64,000 bases of DNA from an uncultured Candidatus Melainabacteria bacterium (GCA_934717745.1 CAKUZB010000001.1:124001-188000); one strand, 5' to 3'; numbered from the stretch's first letter, positions 44,308-51,865 are shown. Translations and numbers: made by a program. Notes: generated from the letters alone by a model not told the origin.

Positions 44308-44823
44308 CTAATTTTTGTTTGTAATTGAGAAAATTTGAATGTCTTGTGGTTTTCCATTTTTCATTGTTTCGGATTTTAATTCTGCTTCAAGGGTTAATCC
44401 AAGAGTTTTTAAAAGTGTGTTAATTCTTGTGTTGCCTTTGAATACAAGTCCTTTTAGTTTTTTAAATTTAAGTTTTTTGAAGCAATATCTGATGAATTTT
44501 TTGCCAACTTTCTTTGTAAAATCGCCCCAAAATTCTTGTTCAAAACAGGTTGTAATTTCTGCCGAGTGTAAATTTTTTTCGTTACCAATGATGTTTTCTA
44601 AAAATATAAATCCTGCGAATTTATCTGCTTTTAAAACAACCCAAAAGAACGGTGAAGTTCTCTCTACTATGGATAATACTTCATCTAATAAATCGTTTTG
44701 AGTGTAATCATCGTTTAAAAATTTTTCATATTTTTTATAGAGATAAAATACATTCTCTAAAAATTTGATGTTTTTATAGTTTTTATTTTTTCTATCTAAT
44801 TTTATTTTTACAAACTTAATCAT
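44308..44823 (-). CDS. Phage-encoded GNAT-like acyltransferase
   Basis: 171 residues. The core FFWVVLKADKFAGFIFLENI, then the beta-bulge region SAEITTCFEQEFWG and the helix KKVGKKFIRYCFKKL followed by LKGLVFKGNTRINTLLKTLGL, match the GNAT N-acetyltransferase layout, including the last 'N..S...L.K.GF'-like element. Genes of this kind often stand beside portal genes of short-tailed phages; their role is not settled. It ends 13 bases before the portal start. Confidence 0.65.
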   Translation of the reverse strand: MIKFVKIKLDRKNKNYKNIKFLENVFYLYKKYEKFLNDDYTQNDLLDEVLSIVERTSPFFWVVLKADKFAGFIFLENIIGNEKNLHSAEITTCFEQEFWGDFTKKVGKKFIRYCFKKLKFKKLKGLVFKGNTRINTLLKTLGLTLEAELKSETMKNGKPQDIQIFSITNKN

Positions 44824-44826
44824 ATC

Positions 44827-44855
44827 TTGACTTTTGCCTCTTTAACTTATAAAAT
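44827..44855 (+). promoter_or_regulatory. Promoter of the inverted RipA-like gene
   Basis: TTGACT (44827-44832), 17-base spacer, TAAAAT (44850-44855), transcribing against the phage genes. Confidence 0.7.
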
Positions 44856-44877
44856 TAATGTACTAATAGGGGGATAT

Positions 44878-45339
44878 ATGACAAACGAAGAATTAATTTT
44901 TGCACAGTACAAACTATACTCAGAATCAAAAGAAAAATTTATTGATAGAACTTTCAGAACTAACAAATTCTATATTGTTCTTGATATTATTTTGATGCTG
45001 GTTGTATTTATGACACAAGGTATGGCTTTTGGTAGAATGACTGCTCCATCATTATTTGCAATTATGGGTATAATTTGCTGTTCTTTATGGTGGTTGAATA
45101 TGGACTCTTACAGTTGTCTAATTAAAATTAAATTTTCTAAAGTTTTGGAAGAAATGGAAAAACAACTTCCAATTCAACCTTACGCAATGGAATATAAAGC
45201 GTTAACTTCTTACAGAAATAATAAAAAAGGCTTTGTTTTTAGTGATATGCAAAAAATCTTTGCTATCTTTAGTTTCTTAGCATTTTTCGTTATTTTGATG
45301 ATTGAAGTTATTCCAAAATTTATTAATTGTGGTCTGTAA
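44878..45339 (+). CDS. RipA/SLATT-like membrane protein inserted in the phage cluster
   Basis: 153 residues; start at 44878 with AGGGGGAT upstream. Layout: an N-terminal amphipathic helix (LIFAQYKLYSESKEKFIDRT), two membrane spans (about 32-52 and 57-75), then GIICCSLWWLNMDSYSCLIK and FSKVLEEMEKQLPIQPYAME, and a third hydrophobic span near the C-terminus. The 'LWW...SY..L...KF..(I/L)..ME..LP......E' pattern is what I know from RipA-family octameric membrane proteins and related SLATT proteins. SLATT proteins occur as effectors in nucleotide-signal defence systems. It runs opposite to all phage genes, with its own promoter, and overlaps the end of the next phage gene by 17 bases: a typical 'moron'. 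Phage-exclusion or host-benefit role is inferred. Confidence 0.65.
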   Translation: MTNEELIFAQYKLYSESKEKFIDRTFRTNKFYIVLDIILMLVVFMTQGMAFGRMTAPSLFAIMGIICCSLWWLNMDSYSCLIKIKFSKVLEEMEKQLPIQPYAMEYKALTSYRNNKKGFVFSDMQKIFAIFSFLAFFVILMIEVIPKFINCGL

Positions 45340-45691
45340 TTTCAGCGTATTCAAATTTTATAAAGGCGTTATCGGTAGAAAATACTTCGATTTCGCCTTT
45401 TTCTAATTTTTCTCGTGAAATATTATCTAAGCCAAGCAGGGCTTCTGTTTGTATTCCGTTTATAAAACAAATTGTGTTATTTGATTTGTTATATTTTTTA
45501 AAAACAGAAGATTTGCTGAAAAGTAAATTTTTCGGCACTTTTTTGATGTCATAAATTTTTTGTTTTGGACAATGTTTTTTCGTTGTTTTTTCAAAAACGG
45601 TTTTGATTTCTTCTTTCATTTTTATTTTTATTAGTTCGTCAATGCTTTTACCTGAAAGAAGTGCATCTTCTATTAATTGTTTTTTTCTCAT
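45323..45691 (-). CDS. Phage protein of unknown function
   Basis: 122 residues, Lys-rich N-terminal half (MRKKQLIEDALLSGKS) and a C-terminal part with ICFINGIQTEALLGLDNIS. No domain recognised. It follows the small terminase gene by 17 bases and precedes the inverted RipA-like gene. Confidence 0.65.
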   Translation of the reverse strand: MRKKQLIEDALLSGKSIDELIKIKMKEEIKTVFEKTTKKHCPKQKIYDIKKVPKNLLFSKSSVFKKYNKSNNTICFINGIQTEALLGLDNISREKLEKGEIEVFSTDNAFIKFEYAEITDHN

Positions 45692-45708
45692 ATTTTTCTC
45701 CTTGTTTT

Positions 45709-46137
45709 TTAAATTTTGTTGTCGTTTAAATTGCTGATTGTAATTATTTTTGCTTCTAAAGAAGAACTTGTATCGTCTTTGTTGAATAAGTATTTACAAA
45801 GACTATCAAGGGCTTTTAAGGCGGCTGTTGTATCACGCAACTTTCTTTTGCCTGTTAAATTTCCTTCTTTGTCCAGAATATCTTCTTCTTCAAGCGAAAA
45901 TTCTGCGATTTGCAGTAATTTTTTTACGACGTAACCTTTTTGGATACGAAGTGTTTTTATTTGATTATTCAATTGTCTGTTTAGTTCTTGAATAACAGCA
46001 TCATTTGCGAGAAGTTTTTCAACGCTTTGTTTTAGATTTTCTGTTTTGTAACCTGCGTTTTTTGCTGCAATTTCACCGTCAAGATGCTTTAAATATTCGC
46101 TTATGAACTTTTTTTGTTGGTTTGTGATTTTTTGCAT
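45709..46137 (-). CDS. Phage terminase small subunit
   Basis: 142 residues. The N-terminus ITNQQKKFISEYLKHLDGEIAAKNAGYK is the helix-turn-helix start typical of terminase small subunits, followed by a VEKLLANDAVIQELNRQ helix and a coiled-coil oligomerisation region. It recognises phage (or host) DNA for packaging. Possible own promoter: TATAAT on the minus strand at 46184-46189. The gene lies three genes away from the large subunit, not beside it as usual. Confidence 0.85.
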   Translation of the reverse strand: MQKITNQQKKFISEYLKHLDGEIAAKNAGYKTENLKQSVEKLLANDAVIQELNRQLNNQIKTLRIQKGYVVKKLLQIAEFSLEEEDILDKEGNLTGKRKLRDTTAALKALDSLCKYLFNKDDTSSSLEAKIITISNLNDNKI

Positions 46138-46228
46138 TTGTTAATAACTCTTAATATATTTGCCAGAAATTTTTAAATTCGCTATTATAATTATGCTATT
46201 TATATTTCGGCTAGTGTAAAATCTTATT

Positions 46229-46256
46229 AATAGGCAGGACTTAGGTTTAGCCTATT
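46229..46256. terminator. Hairpin between connector and small terminase genes
   Basis: AATAGGC (46229-46235)/GCCTATT (46250-46256), 14-base loop; the minus strand continues AATAAGATTTT, the plus strand with eight T residues. Confidence 0.5.
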
Positions 46257-46264
46257 TTTTTTGC

Positions 46265-46906
46265 CTAGATTCTTTGTATTTTAATGATTGGTGCTTGTTG
46301 AACATCTGTACACAATTTAGAACGCATTGTTGCAAGGTTTTCTTTGTACATGTTTAACCAGTACGAAAATTTGCCGTATTGCGGATTGGCTTTCATTTTC
46401 ATGCAAGTACCGTAGATTAAAAGTGGTTCTACAAAAGGTTGTGGAATCAAGGATTCATCTGTATCTTCTTCTAATCTTGCTTTTTCTGTACCGTCAGCAC
46501 TTTTTACAAAATTATTTGAATAGTAAATTATATCAATTGTTTTGTCCTGTGTGTGTTTTGGTAATAGTAAAAGGTCGTTTAGTACACTGTAGTGGGAACT
46601 TGTAGTGTTTTTATTCAGCATAAAGTTTTCAAAATCAGGTGTGTATTCCAATTTTTTGCCGTCAATACAAAGAGTGTTGATTTTGCCATTAACGGTGTTT
46701 AAGACTTCGGTTGTGTTTTTGGGAAGGTTTATTATTTGTTTTCTCAATAAAAAATTCCAGTTATCAAAGGTACAAATTTCAGAGTTAATAATATTTAAAA
46801 TGTTTTTGATTTTTTGATGGTCATTTTTTGTAAGTTCAGAAAATTTGCCAACTTGTTTGTAATTAAGTTCGCAAAGACATTTGTTTATGATTTCTAAAAA
46901 ATTCAT
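46265..46906 (-). CDS. Phage head-tail connector (T7 gp11 / P22 gp4-like)
   Basis: 213 residues. N-terminal MNFLEIINKCLCELNYKQV, SEICTFDNWNFLLRKQIINLP, the strand region with HYSVLNDLLLLPKHTQ, and the C-terminal helices PQPFVEPLLIYGTCMKMKANP with YWLNMYKENLATMR match the adaptor ('tail tubular protein A') pattern of short-tailed phages. It should sit below the portal. Assigned from pattern and place; moderately sure. Confidence 0.72.
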   Translation of the reverse strand: MNFLEIINKCLCELNYKQVGKFSELTKNDHQKIKNILNIINSEICTFDNWNFLLRKQIINLPKNTTEVLNTVNGKINTLCIDGKKLEYTPDFENFMLNKNTTSSHYSVLNDLLLLPKHTQDKTIDIIYYSNNFVKSADGTEKARLEEDTDESLIPQPFVEPLLIYGTCMKMKANPQYGKFSYWLNMYKENLATMRSKLCTDVQQAPIIKIQRI

Positions 46907-46927
46907 TAGTCCTCCTTGTTTTAAATA

Positions 46928-46960
46928 ATTACCGGCGAAGCGGAACGCTTCGCCGGTAAT
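46928..46960 (-). terminator. Strong hairpin between scaffold and connector genes
   Basis: Perfect 15-bp GC-rich stem ATTACCGGCGAAGCG/CGCTTCGCCGGTAAT with a 3-base loop; little T-run on the minus strand (ATTTAAA). May be a weak terminator or an mRNA stabiliser/processing site. Confidence 0.55.
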
Positions 46961-46965
46961 TTGTG

Positions 46966-47655
46966 CTACTTGATAAGTCCTTTTTTCAATTGTTCCATGA
47001 TAAGACTTTCATATTTCAAAAATTCAGCACTGCTCATTTTGCCGATTTGCTCACGAGTAAAAGGTTGTAGGTTTTTTCCGTCGCTCTTGGATTTTTGTGC
47101 ATTTGCTTGTAATTTAGATTTTGCTTCGTTGTTAAACCTTTCAATATTTTCGTCGTGTGCTACTTTCTTCAAATATCTATCTATTGCTGATTTTTCAACT
47201 TGTTCAACAATTTTTGCGATTTTAGAAAGTTCATCTTTGTCAAATTGAATTTCATCTGCTTGAAGATATTTCATTATTTCAGAGCGACCTTCGTTTGCAA
47301 AAAAATCAGGATTTTCTTTTTCAAATTCTTTAAAAGCAGTGGCTTTGTCAAAACTTGTTTTAGGATTTTCTTCCAACGGTTGTGTTGTACTATCAATTGC
47401 CGTCCTTAAAATATGATTCAATAAATTTTGTCCTTGTTGTTGGTTGATTAATCCTGAATTTAAAAGGGTTTGAATATTTGTCAAATCCGATTTTAAATTG
47501 TTTCTCAATTTTTGACGGAAGTCATTTTTTTCGATTTTTGTATCAAGTTTTTCTTCGATTTGTGCTTTTATATTTGAATTTTCTTCATTTTTTGTCGGTT
47601 GATGTTGTTCAACTTGTTCGGCTGAAGATGTTGTTTCTTTTAATTCTTCTGACAT
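46966..47655 (-). CDS. Phage scaffolding-like protein
   Basis: 229 residues, very rich in E, K, Q, N, almost wholly helical, no Cys, with long coiled-coil segments (KAQIEEKLDTKIEKNDFRQ; IAKIVEQVEKSAIDRYLKK). Composition and place near the capsid gene fit a capsid-assembly scaffold. The C-terminal basic helix (EQLKKGLIK) fits the coat-binding end of P22-type scaffolds. It overlaps neither neighbour and lies 1 base after the holin-like gene. Confidence 0.72.
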   Translation of the reverse strand: MSEELKETTSSAEQVEQHQPTKNEENSNIKAQIEEKLDTKIEKNDFRQKLRNNLKSDLTNIQTLLNSGLINQQQGQNLLNHILRTAIDSTTQPLEENPKTSFDKATAFKEFEKENPDFFANEGRSEIMKYLQADEIQFDKDELSKIAKIVEQVEKSAIDRYLKKVAHDENIERFNNEAKSKLQANAQKSKSDGKNLQPFTREQIGKMSSAEFLKYESLIMEQLKKGLIK

Positions 47656-47656
47656 T

Positions 47657-47902
47657 TTAGTCCTCGTTTCTTACTTCATTCATATATTCAACTGCTTTTT
47701 CGATTGCATTATCAATAAAATCTGTCAAAATAAAGATGACAAAAGGTTTGAATGGTGTTGCAACTGCCAATTTATTGACAACAAAAGTGATTGCTAAGCG
47801 TTTTTTCTCTTGACCTGAACTTGTGGCAAGAGAGTTTTCCGCATAACTTACAGCAGAATATGCTAAGTCGGTGATTGTTTCTTTAATTTTGTTTAATATC
47901 AT
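47657..47902 (-). CDS. Small phage protein, holin-like
   Basis: 81 residues. The segment AVSYAENSLATSSGQEKKRLAITFVVNKL matches the 'AExxxxxxxGxEKkxxA' pattern of some phage holin families; a hydrophobic helix (FKPFVIFILTDFIDNAI) follows. It would permit release of the lytic enzyme. It starts directly after the terminator hairpin of the capsid gene. Assignment tentative. Confidence 0.55.
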   Translation of the reverse strand: MILNKIKETITDLAYSAVSYAENSLATSSGQEKKRLAITFVVNKLAVATPFKPFVIFILTDFIDNAIEKAVEYMNEVRNED

Positions 47903-47915
47903 TTCTTTTTCCTCA

Positions 47916-47945
47916 TAAAAATCGACGCAGAATAAATCTGCGTCG
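47916..47945 (-). terminator. Terminator after the major capsid gene
   Basis: CGACGCAGA (47923-47931)/TCTGCGTCG (47937-47945), perfect 9-bp stem; the minus strand continues with ATTTTTATG. Confidence 0.78.
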
Positions 47946-48007
47946 GGGGTAATGTACAGGGTAGTTTACTATAGTGTTATAGTAATATTGGAGTTTATTA
48001 AATGAAA

Positions 48008-48967
48008 TTATGGAGTTTCTTTTGTTGTATTTCCAGAACCTGTTCCGTCTTGAGTAGGAACTTGTGTTTCAGGAGTTGTTGGAGTTACTTCTGCTGTTGG
48101 GTCTTGTACAATCATTTTTGCCAAGGCTTTTGGCTGAACTGCTTTTGCACCATACAAATACAAACCTCTAACCAAGTCTGCGAAAGAATCTTTATCTCTT
48201 AGACTTTCGATTTTTGCAAGTTGTGAAGCAAATGTGATTGCATCGTTTGTACCTGCTAAAACGTAGAATAAACCTGAAGTTGCTGTTAAATTTGTACTTA
48301 CAAATACGTCCATACCTGCAATTCTGCCGATTGCACCCTCTCTTATTGTTTTATCAGCAACGTTATATGCGTTAACAAATTCGGTACTTTGTAATAGGTA
48401 CGCTTCGATTGTTGGGTTGATAACGACCCAAGGAGTTTTATTCCCATTTAAAGCGTTTGCATTTTTTAGTTTTAATGCTAATTCTACAAAGTGTGAGTAG
48501 ATGTTTGATTTATCTAAAGTAATGGCTTTATCTTCTGTACCAACGGTATTTTCTGCATTTACTTCTGAGTGCATTCCAAGTAAGAAAGAGTCTTGAACTT
48601 CTTCAATCGCTCTTTTTGCACTTTCAAGGTGAGCCGTCATAATGTCTTGATTTGCTTGTGCTTGAGCGACGTCATTGATTTTAAATGCGAAATATTTCTT
48701 TTGGTCAATAGTTAAATCCATTGAAGATGGTGATAATTCGCTATATGAAATGTTTTCAGAACCAACAGTTGAAATTGTTACGTTTGCAGGTGTAATAATT
48801 TTTACTTTATCACCTTGATTTTTGATGTCGCCTTCGTAGTTTCGGTTTACACATTGCATCATCACGCAATTTTTTTCAAGCATTGTGTTTAATTTTTGAC
48901 TCCAAACTTGTGGAATAAATGCTGAGTAAGAATTTGTTGATGTTGTTGTTTCGTTTGCTTCTGTCAT
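48008..48967 (-). CDS. Major capsid protein (P22 coat/HK97-fold type)
   Basis: 319 residues from the ATG at 48967 (AAGGAAAAAA upstream; a longer frame overlaps the tail gene and is rejected). Features of coat proteins: FIPQVWSQKLNTMLEKNCVMM at the N-terminus, KVKIITPANVTIS, the spine helix MTAHLESAKRAIEEVQDSFLLG, WVVINPTIEAYLLQSTEF, then IAGMDVFVSTNLTA and FASQLAKIESLRDKDSFADLVRGLYLYGAKAV (quoted in part). The last about 30 residues are a Pro/Thr/Gly-rich disordered tail (TPTTPETQVPTQDGTGSG), unusual for a coat protein. Assembles the head shell. Confidence 0.9.
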   Translation of the reverse strand: MTEANETTTSTNSYSAFIPQVWSQKLNTMLEKNCVMMQCVNRNYEGDIKNQGDKVKIITPANVTISTVGSENISYSELSPSSMDLTIDQKKYFAFKINDVAQAQANQDIMTAHLESAKRAIEEVQDSFLLGMHSEVNAENTVGTEDKAITLDKSNIYSHFVELALKLKNANALNGNKTPWVVINPTIEAYLLQSTEFVNAYNVADKTIREGAIGRIAGMDVFVSTNLTATSGLFYVLAGTNDAITFASQLAKIESLRDKDSFADLVRGLYLYGAKAVQPKALAKMIVQDPTAEVTPTTPETQVPTQDGTGSGNTTKETP

Positions 48968-49001
48968 TTTTTGTTTTTTCCTTTCTTTGTTTTGTTTGTT
49001 T

Positions 49002-50510
49002 CTAGTCTTCACAATAAATTTCTTTGAATTGAAGTCCGATAATGGCTAAGTTGTTTTCGATTTTATTTCCTTCTACGCAAAGTTGTATTGCATAATTTGC
49101 TTCTGAAATTTCTGCTTTATACATACTTTCAACGTCCAATGCCCAAATTGCTTCTCCATTTTCATCTGACCATTTATCGTTCAATTCAAGTGTTGAATTA
49201 TCCTTGCTCCAGATTAAATTTTGTATGTTTGATGAATAAATAAAATCTTTGTCATCTTTGTTTTCGCTATCGTAATTTTTGAAAATTGAGTAATTAAAAT
49301 TGTTTTCGTACGATTCGTCAAGAATGAAATAAAATTCATCAATTGTTTTTCTAACAGTTGGATTTCCAAGACTTAAAAACGGAGATTTCCAAATAAATTG
49401 AATTGGTTCTCCGTTAAAAGTGTTGTTTATATTTTCTTGATAAATTTTTCCGTTTTTGTCTGCGGTTAGAATTTTTTTCTCAAACACGCAGGCGGTTGTA
49501 ATATCTTGTGGTAGAACTCTTTTGTACCAAGCCTTATTGACTATATCGTTTATCCAAATTGTATGAAAATATTGGTCGCTTTTATATGGAATGAAGTACC
49601 AAATTTGATTTTTTTCTTCGTAATTAAGTGCAAAAATTTCATTGTTTCTGCTAGTGTCAAATTTGTTGAATTCTTCTTTTATTAAATGTGTAATTTCGCT
49701 TCCCAGTTGTATTTGATTTAATTCACCAACTTCTAATGTGTAAATTCCTGATGTAAAAAAGTACTGTTTGTTGTTTACTGAAACAATACTTTTTTGTGAG
49801 CAAGAACCTTTATCTGCAAAAGGTACAATTGCAAAGTCTTCAGGGGTCGAACCGCTTAAAAGATAGGTTGAATTTTCTTTGTATATTGCAAGATAATCTT
49901 TATAGGTTTTTAGTGCTAAGATTTTGTCTGTATCTGTGTAAAAATCACTGATATATCCGGCATCGTTTTCGGTTGTAAAATCCTGATAACTTCCGAGGGC
50001 TGAAAAATAGATTGTTGAGTCGTCTGCAACCCAAATTCGACCTTTGTAAACTGTTACAACCTCAGAAAAAACAGGAGTTTTGTCAGATTTTTTAAGGTTG
50101 CAATCTACTATATCAAAATTATCGTTATTTTTGATAAAAAACATTTCATCTTTGTTCCCTGAAACAATTGTTCCGTTTAGAAAATTCGTAAATGAAATTT
50201 TATCTGAATGAAGTTGTTTATCAAGAAGTTTTAGTGTACCGTTATTGTTTAAGTAAAGTTTGCCGGAAACTGTTGCGATGATTAATTGATGTTTTGAACC
50301 ATACTTCATTTCGTGAAGTCCAATGATTTCTTCGTTGTTTGGAATTTGCTCAATTAAAACATTTCCTTTTTGACGAATTATTCCTTTTGATTGGTAAATT
50401 TCAACATTTTCTGCATCAGACCAGTAAATGTTTTTTGTATTCATTCCAAGTTCTGTTTTGGTCGAATTTTGGTTTATTCCACCTGCCAGATTAAAATAAA
50501 AATTCTCCAT
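49002..50510 (-). CDS. Phage tail stabilisation / tail tubular B-like protein
   Basis: 502 residues, beta-rich throughout, with propeller-like repeats (GKLYLNNNGTLKLLD; GRIWVADDSTIYFSALG; YKDYLAIYKENSTYLLSG). The N-terminal FYFNLAGGINQNSTKTELG and the DYLAIYKENSTYLL block are typical of P22 gp10 / T7 gp12-type proteins that close the short tail. It lies between amidase and capsid genes. No tail fibre or tailspike gene is visible in the cluster. Confidence 0.75.
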   Translation of the reverse strand: MENFYFNLAGGINQNSTKTELGMNTKNIYWSDAENVEIYQSKGIIRQKGNVLIEQIPNNEEIIGLHEMKYGSKHQLIIATVSGKLYLNNNGTLKLLDKQLHSDKISFTNFLNGTIVSGNKDEMFFIKNNDNFDIVDCNLKKSDKTPVFSEVVTVYKGRIWVADDSTIYFSALGSYQDFTTENDAGYISDFYTDTDKILALKTYKDYLAIYKENSTYLLSGSTPEDFAIVPFADKGSCSQKSIVSVNNKQYFFTSGIYTLEVGELNQIQLGSEITHLIKEEFNKFDTSRNNEIFALNYEEKNQIWYFIPYKSDQYFHTIWINDIVNKAWYKRVLPQDITTACVFEKKILTADKNGKIYQENINNTFNGEPIQFIWKSPFLSLGNPTVRKTIDEFYFILDESYENNFNYSIFKNYDSENKDDKDFIYSSNIQNLIWSKDNSTLELNDKWSDENGEAIWALDVESMYKAEISEANYAIQLCVEGNKIENNLAIIGLQFKEIYCED

Positions 50511-50520
50511 TTTATTCTCC

Positions 50521-51009
50521 CTATATTCGTTGTAAGTACCATTTTATTTTTGTTCGAATGAAATCTCCTACATCTTTTTGCTCAACCCAAGAATAAGGCG
50601 GAATGAAAACTATATCGATTTTTCCGGCACTTGTTGTACGAGGGTGTGTTTTTCCAAATTCGTAATGAGTTAAAACTGTTGTCTTTGTGATAGGAATCTT
50701 GTATTCTTTTGCAACCTTTGCACAAAGTTGCATTGCTGATTCAAATTGGATTTTTGTTATTGGATAATTTCCTATTGCTTTTTTTGTTTTGTAACCAAGC
50801 ATTCCGCAAATTGCAATTCCGATAGAACCTGTGTTTCCACCACCTGTATGTGGTGCATACATTCCACTTTTGCAAACTTCATTTGCGATAGGCTTGAATT
50901 TTCCGTTGTAGATTTTTCCATAACCATCAACTAAAAAATGGTAGCAATTTTTTTCATGTGAATTAGGGACAGTCGCTCCGGCTGTCCAGTGAATGACAAT
51001 TCTTTTCAT
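50521..51009 (-). CDS. N-acetylmuramoyl-L-alanine amidase (endolysin, Amidase_2)
   Basis: 162 residues. Zinc amidase cutting the amide bond between MurNAc and the peptide. KRIVIHWTAG at the N-terminus (first His ligand), HTGGGNTGSIGIAICGM, and VLTHYEFGKTHPRTTSAGKIDI with the second His and the catalytic region. A single catalytic domain and no cell-wall-binding part, as in lysins of phages with outer-membrane hosts. No signal peptide, so it would need the holin-like protein for release or act within the particle. Confidence 0.9.
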   Translation of the reverse strand: MKRIVIHWTAGATVPNSHEKNCYHFLVDGYGKIYNGKFKPIANEVCKSGMYAPHTGGGNTGSIGIAICGMLGYKTKKAIGNYPITKIQFESAMQLCAKVAKEYKIPITKTTVLTHYEFGKTHPRTTSAGKIDIVFIPPYSWVEQKDVGDFIRTKIKWYLQRI

Positions 51010-51019
51010 CTTTTTTCCT

Positions 51020-51211
51020 TTATTTTTCGTATTCTCTTATGTATATAGCAACTAATGCCAGACGATTTCTTGCACGTAATTTAAACATAAGGCGTTCGAT
51101 GTATGTTTCTACTGTCCTTGTCGAAATGTTCATTTTTTCGGAGATATCCTTGCAAGCATACCCTAAGCATAGTAACTTAATGATTTGAGTTTCTCTTTCA
51201 GTTAATGCCAT
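51020..51211 (-). CDS. LuxR/GerE-type DNA-binding protein (single domain)
   Basis: 63 residues forming only the helix-turn-helix of the NarL/LuxR family: LTERETQIIKLLCLGYACKD, ISEKMNISTRTVETYIERLM, FKLRARNRL. No receiver or ligand domain. It precedes the amidase gene by 10 bases and is thus placed to control the structural genes. Comparable to small phage late-gene activators; the target is unknown. Possible binding region: the repeats upstream at 51782. Confidence 0.88.
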   Translation of the reverse strand: MALTERETQIIKLLCLGYACKDISEKMNISTRTVETYIERLMFKLRARNRLALVAIYIREYEK

Positions 51212-51286
51212 TTATATTTCCTCAAATTGCTATTATTTTCATGCTACATGATAAAATTTTAAAATTTTCATATATATTCCTTTAAT

Positions 51287-51655
51287 TTAAAATGTATTAT
51301 CAAAAAGTCCCAATTTCAAGGTGCTGAGGTTTGAATAGCATTTCTTGATTTTCCCGTATTCGTTGTAATTCAGGTAAAATTTGCCTTGATATTTTATGTA
51401 TTTGTTTGAGGAATTAGTTTTTTCTTCAATGATGTCTTTTGAATATTTTTCCAAAAATGTTCTCGCTTTTTTATTTTTTATTCTGTAAATCAAAATTTTA
51501 TTTTTAATGTCGATTTTTGTGAGTTGCAAGACTGTATGTCCGCAAATTGGACATTTCTCTAGATAATCTACTTGTTTATAAATACTTTGGTTATCACATT
51601 TGAATAAAAAAGTCCTACATTTGTGTAACGCACTGCAACATTGAATATATCCCAT
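51287..51655 (-). CDS. Zinc-binding phage-associated protein
   Basis: 122 residues from the ATG at 51655 (GGAGAGG upstream). Cys pairs: IQCCSALHKC near the N-terminus, FKCDNQS, and CPICGH, enough for one or two zinc sites. The C-terminal half is basic with YIKYQGKFYLNYNEYGKIKK. First gene of the cluster in transcription order, facing the repeat region. Not recognised beyond the zinc ribbon. Confidence 0.6.
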   Translation of the reverse strand: MGYIQCCSALHKCRTFLFKCDNQSIYKQVDYLEKCPICGHTVLQLTKIDIKNKILIYRIKNKKARTFLEKYSKDIIEEKTNSSNKYIKYQGKFYLNYNEYGKIKKCYSNLSTLKLGLFDNTF

Positions 51656-51731
51656 AGACCTCTCCATTGATTTTAGGCACAATTAACCTGTACTAATTTG
51701 AAAAACAACTTTACCAGCGTGGGTGTGAGCC

Positions 51732-51778
51732 TTATTCAAATTTACGTTCTCATTATATTATTTTTTCAAATTGAATAA
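51732..51778. repeat. Imperfect inverted repeat upstream of the phage cluster
   Basis: TTATTCAAATTT (51732-51743) and AAATTGAATAA (51768-51778), complementary with one base missing; possible regulator site between divergent units. Confidence 0.4.
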
Positions 51779-51781
51779 ATC

Positions 51782-51865
51782 CGTATTTTTACTTACGTGG
51801 AAATACGTACGTATTTTTACTTAAGTAAATTTACGTCCGTATTTTTACGGACAAGGTTTACTTTT
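51782..51865 (+). repeat. Three 28-bp tandem units with conserved CGTATTTTTAC
   Basis: CGTATTTTTAC occurs at 51782-51792, 51810-51820 and 51838-51848, exactly 28 bases apart. Units 1 and 2 share CGTATTTTTACTTA and GT at positions 16-17. Palindromes GTAAATTTAC (51825-51834) and ACTTAAGT lie in the array. It lies between the divergent phage cluster and the methyltransferase gene. Confidence 0.8.
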
